Of a stretch of 64,000 nucleotides of DNA, positions 1-6,900 are shown one piece after another (within the stretch, counting starts at the first letter, position 1; each line of letters starts with the position of its first letter). Both the position numbers and the translations under genes were made by a program. Under the pieces are notes generated by a model that had not been told where the DNA came from, searched no databases, and worked only from the letters and a program-made list of their open reading frames with translations. Source of the stretch: Streptomyces sp. SID13031 (GTDB taxonomy: Bacteria > Actinomycetota > Actinomycetes > Propionibacteriales > Kribbellaceae). The stretch is taken from positions 124,001 through 188,000 of the forward strand of contig NZ_JAAGLV010000005.1 of NCBI RefSeq assembly GCF_010548305.1, written 5' to 3'.

Positions 1-65
1 CGACGCTGAGCGAGGCACTGCAAGAGGCCTTCCACGGCCTCGAAGGGCACATGATCAACTTCTGA
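1..65 (+). CDS. C-terminal tail of an unidentified protein (partial)
   Basis: One reading frame is open from the left edge and stops with TGA at 63-65; its last residues read TLSEALQEAFHGLEGHMINF. About 20 residues are too few to name a family. It lies upstream of the globin gene on the same strand with a gap of about 40 bases. Function unknown. Confidence 0.5.
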   Translation, partial: TLSEALQEAFHGLEGHMINF

Positions 66-107
66 TCCCGGGTTGCCGCCTGCGGCGGTCGATGCCAGTC
101 TCTGGAG

Positions 108-557
108 ATGGAGACTGTGTACGACGCCGCAGGTGGTGACGAAGGTCTGGTCCAGCTGGCCGCAGCCTGGCATGCCCGGGTGCTGGCCGACGAGGTGGTC
201 AGCCACGCATTCAGCCACGGCTTCCACCCCGACCACACCTACCGCCTCGCCGCTTATTGGATCGAGGCCCTCGGTGGCCCGCCGGCGTACACGTCGTCCT
301 TCGGCACCGAGAGCTCAGTCGTCTTGATGCACAGCGGCAACGGCCCACACGAAGACATGGACCGCCGAGCCATCACCTGCTTCGACCAGGCCCTCACCGA
401 CATCGGCCTCACCGCGGACAACCGGGTCAGACCAGTCCTCCACGACTACTTCGCCTGGTCGACCACGGTCAGCATGGCCAGGTACCACGGCCCGAACGAC
501 CAGGTGCCCACCGACCTGACCGTCCCACGCTGGTCCTGGGACGGCCTACAACACTGA
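108..557 (+). CDS. Group II truncated haemoglobin (GlbO-like)
   Basis: A 149-residue protein. It resembles the small actinobacterial globins with the run AAAWHARVLADEVVSHAF near the front and the HSGNG and DYFAW segments in the second half. Truncated haemoglobins bind haem in a 2-over-2 helical fold and act in O2/NO/peroxide chemistry in the cytosol. The length fits the group II family. The ATG start at 108 has GGAG directly in front (103-106), too close for an ideal site, so the GTG at 117 is an alternative. It stands alone beside the NRPS cluster, with the cluster's last gene convergent to it, and is probably not part of the cluster. Family call from memory of homologues; redox role is inference. 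Confidence 0.75.
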   Translation: METVYDAAGGDEGLVQLAAAWHARVLADEVVSHAFSHGFHPDHTYRLAAYWIEALGGPPAYTSSFGTESSVVLMHSGNGPHEDMDRRAITCFDQALTDIGLTADNRVRPVLHDYFAWSTTVSMARYHGPNDQVPTDLTVPRWSWDGLQH

Positions 558-590
558 CCGTGCAGGTCGGGGGCATAGAGGTCTCGAAGG

Positions 591-968
591 TCAGACCAGA
601 GGTGAGAAGAAGTAGGTGTTGCGGACGTCGAAGAACAGTTCCTCATCGACCCGGAAGAAATCGGCGAAACGCAGCTCCACCGTTTGTCCGTTCTTCAGCC
701 TGCCCTCGAACTCGCCTTCGACGGCCACGTCACTGGCGTCGACGAGGATCTTGACGATCGTATGGTGCCCTGACTGAATCACCCGCTGGCTGCTGTAGAA
801 ACTATGGAGCTCACGTCGACCGACGATCGGGTCGTAACCGGGGCGCTGATAGGTGGCGCCCGGGGCGAACAGGTTGACCAGGCCATCGATGTCGCCACTG
901 TCAACCATCGTGTAGTAGTCGTGGAGCTTCTCGGTGATCTGCGTGGCCGAGGGTGTCGACGTGGTCAT
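591..968 (-). CDS. SnoaL/NTF2-like protein, last gene of the minus NRPS operon
   Basis: 125 residues with a SnoaL-like (NTF2 cone fold) pattern: an N-terminal helix pair (TEKLHDYYTMVDSGDIDGL), then LFAPGATYQRPG and the strand segments ending in RNTYFFSPLV. The fold is used by small isomerases, cyclases and dehydratases and also by binding proteins, so chemistry cannot be read from it. Its ATG (968-966) overlaps the TGA of the P450 gene (ATGA), so the two are translationally coupled and it belongs to the minus operon. It may act on the peptide or on the P450 product; that is inference. Confidence 0.7.
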   Translation of the reverse strand: MTTSTPSATQITEKLHDYYTMVDSGDIDGLVNLFAPGATYQRPGYDPIVGRRELHSFYSSQRVIQSGHHTIVKILVDASDVAVEGEFEGRLKNGQTVELRFADFFRVDEELFFDVRNTYFFSPLV

Positions 969-2173
969 CGGTTGGCTCCTACGGGGAGCCGGCTCACTCC
1001 GGTCAGGAAACTGGACCTGATTCGCTCGACCGGGCCGTCGAGTTCCAGTGAGGTGACCTGCTCTCGCAACTCCTGCAGGATCAGCCGTAGCTCGACCCTG
1101 GCCAACGGACCGCCGAGGCAGAAGTGAGGGCCATGTCCCAGTGTCAGATGTTTGTTGGGCGTGCGGGAGATGTCGAAGCGATAGGGCTCCGGAAAGATGT
1201 CCTCATCGCGGTTCGCGGAGATGTTCCACAGCGTCACGATGTCACCGGCCGCGATCTCGACATCACGGATCTTGATGTCCGCGGTCGCGGTTCGCCCGAT
1301 ATGCGTCGCGGGCGTCGTCCAACGCAGTACTTCCTCCACGGCTGAGTCGAGCAGACTTTCGTCGGCTTTCAGCCGCGCCCATTCCGCCGGATTCTCGATC
1401 ATTGCCAGCGCCGCACCTGCAGACGAAAGGCGTGTCGTCTCGTCTCCGCCGATGATGATGTTGTAGCAGTTCAGCAAGATTTCGGCGTCGGTGAGCGGTT
1501 TGCCGTCCACCTCCTGTGTGGCCAGCAGACTGACGACGTCTACTCCTGGCGACTTCCGCCGCTGGGGGAGCAGACCTGCGTAGTAGAGGAGGATGTCCCG
1601 CTGCGCCACCACCGCCTCGGCCTCGGCCTCCGGCGAGCCGTCCGAACCCATTGCGGTCATGGTCAGGTGGAGCATTGTCGATCGATCCGTCTGAGGAACA
1701 TCCAGCAGTTCACAGATCGCAATCAGCGGGATCTGAGCGGCGACGTCGACTGCGAAGTCACCTCGCCCGGCCGCGGCGAGAGCCGCGACGAGTTCTCTGG
1801 TAGCCGCTTGGACGCTGTCGACGACGGAGGTCATCGCTCGTGCGGAGAAGCCGCCTTGCAGAATGCGGCGAACCGCACTGTGGCGTGGGGGATCGGTGAC
1901 GACCAGCATCTTGCCGCCGGCCGAGTCGCCACCCGACAAGAGCGTTCCCAGCATGTTGCCCTGTTGCGAGCTGAGCTGGGCAGTGTCGCGGTAGATGGCC
2001 GCGATGTCCTTGTAGCGGGTGACAACCCAGAATCCGGGAGCGTCGGCGGTGGCTTCGCACCAGCTGACCGGATGTTCGGCTCGAAGTGTCTTCCAGGCTT
2101 CGCAACTGTCCGGGTCAGGATGGACGGCAGGGTCGATGAGACTGAACGGGATGCTGTGGCGCGGAGTACTCAT
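965..2173 (-). CDS. Cytochrome P450, probable tailoring enzyme of the NRPS cluster
   Basis: 402 residues when started at the ATG at 2173, the usual length for a soluble bacterial CYP. Visible motifs: I-helix GGDETT (oxygen activation), K-helix EEVLR (ExxR), and the haem loop LGHGPHFCLG with the cysteine thiolate ligand. The frame is open further upstream, but the extra residues are arginine-rich and belong to the antisense of the thioesterase gene. The ATG at 2173 shares one base with the thioesterase stop (TGATG), which supports this start. It should hydroxylate or otherwise oxidise a residue of the peptide, free or carrier-bound; ferredoxin and reductase partners are not in the window. The substrate is unknown. 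Confidence 0.92.
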   Translation of the reverse strand: MSTPRHSIPFSLIDPAVHPDPDSCEAWKTLRAEHPVSWCEATADAPGFWVVTRYKDIAAIYRDTAQLSSQQGNMLGTLLSGGDSAGGKMLVVTDPPRHSAVRRILQGGFSARAMTSVVDSVQAATRELVAALAAAGRGDFAVDVAAQIPLIAICELLDVPQTDRSTMLHLTMTAMGSDGSPEAEAEAVVAQRDILLYYAGLLPQRRKSPGVDVVSLLATQEVDGKPLTDAEILLNCYNIIIGGDETTRLSSAGAALAMIENPAEWARLKADESLLDSAVEEVLRWTTPATHIGRTATADIKIRDVEIAAGDIVTLWNISANRDEDIFPEPYRFDISRTPNKHLTLGHGPHFCLGGPLARVELRLILQELREQVTSLELDGPVERIRSSFLTGVSRLPVGANR

Positions 2174-2946
2174 CAGCGGTTGCTCCACTCCTGAAGTTCT
2201 GCATGGTCGGGGGACAGAACGGTTGCCAGCCGGCGAAGGATGGGTTCTTCGAACTGGTCCTGGAAGAAGTGCCCGCCGGGAAAAGGTGTGAAGGTTACGG
2301 TTCCCGTGGACCGTGAGCGCCAGCCGTCTGCGCTCGCCAGTGGTGTGTCGCCGTCGTCCTCGCCGTAGAGGACATCGATTGGGCAGGTCAGCACGTGATC
2401 CCGATCGGGGCGGTAGTCGTACGCGAGCCGGAAGTCTGATCTGAGCACGGGCAGGTAGAAATCCTGCAGTTCGGGCTCGTCGAAAAACTCTCGTGGGGTG
2501 GCGCCGAGCGTTCGGAGCAGGTTCAGGAACTCCGTATCCGTATGGTGGTGATAGCCGATCCTCGGGGTGCCCGGTGCACTGCAACCAGAGGCGAAGAAGC
2601 GATCGACCGCTCGCCCCGATCGCTCGAGCCGTAGCGCCAGATCGAACCCGATCAGTGCCCCGAGGCTGTGGCCGAATATCACCAGGTTGCCGTCCGGCAG
2701 CGCGTCGACCGCTGCGCTGAGATCGTCGACAACCTCGCCAATGCTGCGCGGTAGTGGCTTGGCCGAGTTTCTGCCCCGGCCGGGGAGCTGGGCGATATGC
2801 ACGCCGACCGATGGCAGGGCGGCCGGCCAGTTGCGAAAGGCACGGACGTCACCACCGGCATAGGGAATGCAGATCAAGTGGCTGGCCCCGGCCACCGGCT
2901 GGGTCGGGGCGACAGAGTGCAGGGCCTTCGAGTTGCTGCCGATCAC
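2173..2946 (-). CDS. Type II thioesterase (editing), alpha/beta hydrolase
   Basis: 257 residues, the standard size of a free-standing TEII. The N-terminal CIPYAGGDVRAFRNW block, the nucleophile elbow GHSLG (about residue 93) and the late GGHFF motif holding the catalytic histidine are all present. TEIIs strip mis-primed or stalled acyl groups from carrier domains of NRPS and PKS lines. It overlaps the peptidase gene upstream by 4 bases (start 2946, upstream stop 2943) and the P450 downstream by one base, so it is embedded in the minus operon with the C-A-T-C-T-C synthetase. The final off-loading domain is separate, at the end of the 16772-20725 gene. Confidence 0.93.
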   Translation of the reverse strand: MIGSNSKALHSVAPTQPVAGASHLICIPYAGGDVRAFRNWPAALPSVGVHIAQLPGRGRNSAKPLPRSIGEVVDDLSAAVDALPDGNLVIFGHSLGALIGFDLALRLERSGRAVDRFFASGCSAPGTPRIGYHHHTDTEFLNLLRTLGATPREFFDEPELQDFYLPVLRSDFRLAYDYRPDRDHVLTCPIDVLYGEDDGDTPLASADGWRSRSTGTVTFTPFPGGHFFQDQFEEPILRRLATVLSPDHAELQEWSNR

Positions 2947-3953
2947 GATGGCACCTCGACCGCAAGCGTTACGACGGTGGCCGCGACAGCTGCTGTGATT
3001 CTGCGCAAGTGCTCGAAGTCGATGGTGTCGACCGTGTCAGTCTCGCGGTGGTAATGACTGCCGCGGAAGTTGGCTGTGTCTGTCAGCTGGACCGCGGGTA
3101 TCCCGGCGGCCCAGAAGGCTGCGTGGTCACTCCGCGTCAAGTTCTTCAGAGAAGGGAGCAGACGCCTCAGCAGCTTGCCTACCAGCGGCCGGTCCAGCGG
3201 ATCTCGCAGCGTCAGGACCGAGTTAGGCCCCGCTATCGCACGGATCTCGCGACGTAGCGTCTCCACGACCGGTCTCGCCGAACCGCGGTAGATCGCGGCT
3301 GTCCAGTCCGCGCGACGTCGTCGCAGCCGAATCCTCAGTGTCTGGCGAGGAAAGAGCAGACCGAAACCGGAGGGTATGGACTGGGTACTGGGCCTGTCGT
3401 CGACGAATCCGATCGACTCGAGGATGACGGCACTATCGACCTGGTAATGGGTGGTGAGCCAGGGAAGCAGTTGAGGTGATCCCAGTACCCCGATCTCCTC
3501 CAGGTCGAACGCGGCCAGAATCACCGTCTTTCGTAGCGGCACATGGGCGAGGAGCCGTGCTATCTCGGTCAGCGCCGCGAGTCCCGCACCGTTGTCGCAG
3601 GCACCGGGGCTGTCGCGTACCGTGTCGTGGTGGGCGCCGATCAAGATGGCCTCATCGGTGCAGCCCTTCTTCACCGCGACGAGATTCACGCCGTCCAGGC
3701 CTTCGTAGGAGGCTGGAGCGAAGGTGTCGAAATCCTGGATACCGTCGGCTTGCTCGAGATGGAACGGATGGGCCGAGGTGACCCAGCCGGCCTCGTTCCA
3801 TTCTTCGATGAGCAGCTTGTCGGCCGCCTCCATCGCGTCGGGGAAATGGATCCTGCTACGCGGCCCGGGCAGGCTCTGCAGTACATCCCGGAGCCGTTCG
3901 GATCGGGCTCCCGTGCGGATGCGCTGGATGTGTGAGACGGCAGGAATAGTCAC
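2943..3953 (-). CDS. M28-family zinc metallopeptidase within the NRPS operon
   Basis: 336 residues. The M28 co-catalytic zinc pattern is visible in order: GAHHDTV (His ligand plus Asp), CDNGAG (bridging Asp), DLEEIG (catalytic Glu then ligand Glu), and YHRETDTVD near the end (last His ligand). A further Asp ligand is harder to place; SDHAAFW is conserved. There is no signal peptide, so it should work in the cytosol, unlike the many secreted actinobacterial M28 aminopeptidases. It overlaps the synthetase (3950) and the thioesterase (2946) by 4 bases each, so it is translationally part of the assembly-line operon. Possible roles are trimming the peptide product or a pro-form, self-protection, or amide bond chemistry; none is shown by the sequence. 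Confidence 0.85.
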   Translation of the reverse strand: MTIPAVSHIQRIRTGARSERLRDVLQSLPGPRSRIHFPDAMEAADKLLIEEWNEAGWVTSAHPFHLEQADGIQDFDTFAPASYEGLDGVNLVAVKKGCTDEAILIGAHHDTVRDSPGACDNGAGLAALTEIARLLAHVPLRKTVILAAFDLEEIGVLGSPQLLPWLTTHYQVDSAVILESIGFVDDRPSTQSIPSGFGLLFPRQTLRIRLRRRRADWTAAIYRGSARPVVETLRREIRAIAGPNSVLTLRDPLDRPLVGKLLRRLLPSLKNLTRSDHAAFWAAGIPAVQLTDTANFRGSHYHRETDTVDTIDFEHLRRITAAVAATVVTLAVEVPS

Positions 3954-6900
3954 ACCAGTGACCCATCGATCGGCTGGTCAGGTTGGGCGAGTATCGAAGG
4001 CAGCAGACCCATGAACTGGGACACCAGCCGATTCATCGTGGACAGGTCGAAGAGCGCCGTATTGAACTCGACGCTGCCCTGCAACCCGCCGCGGCCATCC
4101 TCGGAGAGGATGAAGGCAAGGTCCAGAATCGATGACGTTCGCGCAGTCCGGATGCGGGTCAGGGTGATGTCGTCACTGAGCCGGAGGATGGCTCCGGGAG
4201 CGTTCTGGTAGGCGAACATCACCTGGTAGACCGGGCTGCGCCCGGGGTCACGTGGAGGACTGAGCACTTCCACGACGCGCTCGAACGTGACGTCCTGGTT
4301 GGCGAACCCGTCGAGACTTGTCCGGCGGACGCGCCTGATCAGCTCACGAAAGGACGGCCTTCCTGAGAGGTCGTTCCGCAATGCGATAGTGCTGGCGAAG
4401 TAGCCGATCAGAGACTCGACCTCCGGCCGGGCCCGACCTGCGATCGGGGTGCCGACGACGATGTCGTCCTGCCCGCTCTGGGAACGCAGGGCGATGCAGA
4501 AGGCCGCCAGACAGACCATGAACACGGTGGCGCCTTCTTCGCGGGCCAGCCGCTCGAGTCCGGAGACCAGATCGTCCTCGACCTCGAACACCGTCGTGTC
4601 GCCGGTGAAGGTCATTCGCTCGGGTCGGGGCCGGTCGGTTGGCAGAGCCGACGGCGGTGCTCCGAGGAGTTGTTCACGCCAGTAGGAGATCTGCCGATCA
4701 CGTCCCGCGTCGCGCAACTGCTCGTGCTGCCACGCGGCGAAGTCCGCGAACTGGACCGGCAGTGCGGGCAGAATCGGGGCGCTCTTGTCGACGATCGACG
4801 CATACAGAGCTGCCAGTTCGCGGGTGAAAACGTTCAAGGACCAGCCGTCGGCCACGATGTGGTGGGTCGTCACAAGCAGTACGTGCACATCCCGTCCGGT
4901 TCGAAGCAGCCGGGTGCGGAGAAGGCGGTCCCTGGCCAGATCGAACGGTCTGCGCCCCTCGGCACTGATCAGCCGATCCACGGCCGTCCGCCCAGCTCCG
5001 TCGAGGTGAACGACAGGGAGGTCGGGGGCCCCGGTCTGGGACGGTGTGGTCCGGAGCTCTCCTGTCTCGGTCGAAACGAAGTTGGTGCGCAACACCTCAT
5101 GCCTCTCGACTACGCCGGCGACGGCCGACTCGAGGGCGGCGACATCAAGCGGGCCGTCGATGCGGAAGGCGGCCGGCAGGTTGTAGGCCGTACCGCCGGC
5201 CGGATCCAGCTGATCGAGGAACCACAACTGTTGCTGACCAGAGGACGCCGGCAGGAGCTGCCCCGGACTGTCGGATCGCGGCAGTAGCGGTATCGGTTCT
5301 GGTTCTTGGCCGGCGGAATCCTCGCTCGCACAGATCGCCTCGGCCAGCTCAGCCACGGTTTGGTGCTCGAAGATCATCTGTACTGGAACCCGGGTCTCCA
5401 GCCTTCCCCGCAGACGGCCTGAGACCCGGACGGCCATCAGCGAATGCCCGCCGATACCGAAGAAGTTGTCGTGGACACCGACTCTGTCTCGTCCCAGCAC
5501 CTCCGCCCAGGTATCGGCGATCACCCGTTCGACAGCTGAGCGCGGTTCCAGGTAGGGAACGTCCTCGCCCTGGGCGGGTTCTGGAACGAGGGCTGCCTGC
5601 CCGTCATCGGCTGGTTCGACACTGCCGGCCAGTTTGGACAGCGGAAGGTCCGGATCCGCCGTGACGGCCTCCAGCACATCCCTCCACTGTTGGGCCATCG
5701 CGGCAGCAACCCCTGACGTGAAGTGGTCCACCGCGTACTTCAGTGTTCCGCTGATTCCTTCGCCTGACTGCCGGAAGGCGAACTGCAGATCGAACTTCGT
5801 GGCGTTGAGCGGCAGTTCTTCGGCTTCGGCCACGATGTGGGGCAACGAGACCGAGGCCGGCGCGTTGTTGTCGTAGGACAACATCACCTGAAAGAGCGGA
5901 TGACGCGACGAAGTCCGACTTGGGTGGAGTGTCTGGACCAGCAGTTCGAAAGGGACATCCTGGTTGGCGAATGCGGCCGTGTCCGTCCGGCGAATCCTGG
6001 CCAGCAGTTCGCGGGGCGTCGGATCACCGGAGACATCGGTTCGCAATACCACCGTGTTGGTGAACAGCCCCACCAGATCCTGAAGTACCGTTTCGGTCCG
6101 CCCGGCAACCGGTGTGCCGAGTGGAATGTCGGCTCCGGCCCCGAGCTTCATCAGCAAGGTCGCCACGGTTGCTTGCATGACCATGAACTGGGTGACACCG
6201 CAGGCGTCGGCAAGTGCGGCGACGCGCTGCGAACTGTCCGGGCTGATCTCCAATGGAACCGAGGCGCCCTGGTAGGTGGGCTCGGCGTCGCTGCCTGTCG
6301 CTCCTGGCAGAGTCAGGTATTCGGGCAGGCCGGCCAATGCGGTGGTCCAGTGCTCGAGTTGAGTTCGCACAACGCCGTTCGCAGTGTCGAGCAGCGATCG
6401 CTGCCAGATGGCGAAATCGGCGTACTGGACGGGTAACTCGGGCCACTGCGGCGCTGTGCCCCCGTACCTTGCGGCATAGGCGATCGACAGGTCGCGGCCC
6501 AAGATGGACATCGACCACCCGTCGCCGGCGATGTGGTGAAGGACAAGGCTGACAACGTGATAATCCGGCCGCACCGCGAACAGCCAGGCATGAACTGGCA
6601 GGTCGGTCGAGAGATTGATCAGCTGATGTGCCGCCGCATCGAGGTGCGCGGCGAGGCTGTCCTCGGTGACCGACTTCCGGGTCAGCAGTGACTGGGGATC
6701 AGGAACGTCCAGCACTATTTGACAGGGTAGCTCCAGGGTTCCGCCGATGACCGTGCGTAGAGCTTCGTGCCGGGCAACCACATCGCCCAGAGCGGATTCG
6801 AGGGCGTCGGGATCCAGAGCCCCATGCAGCCGGATCGAGACCGGGATGTTGTAGGCGGGGGTGGGGCCCTCCAGTTGCCGGAGGAAGTGCAGGCGTTGCT

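Noticed and set aside
2174..2584. N-terminal extension of the P450
   Set aside because: The stretch is antisense to the thioesterase, arginine/proline-rich, and the P450 start at 2173 is coupled to the thioesterase stop.
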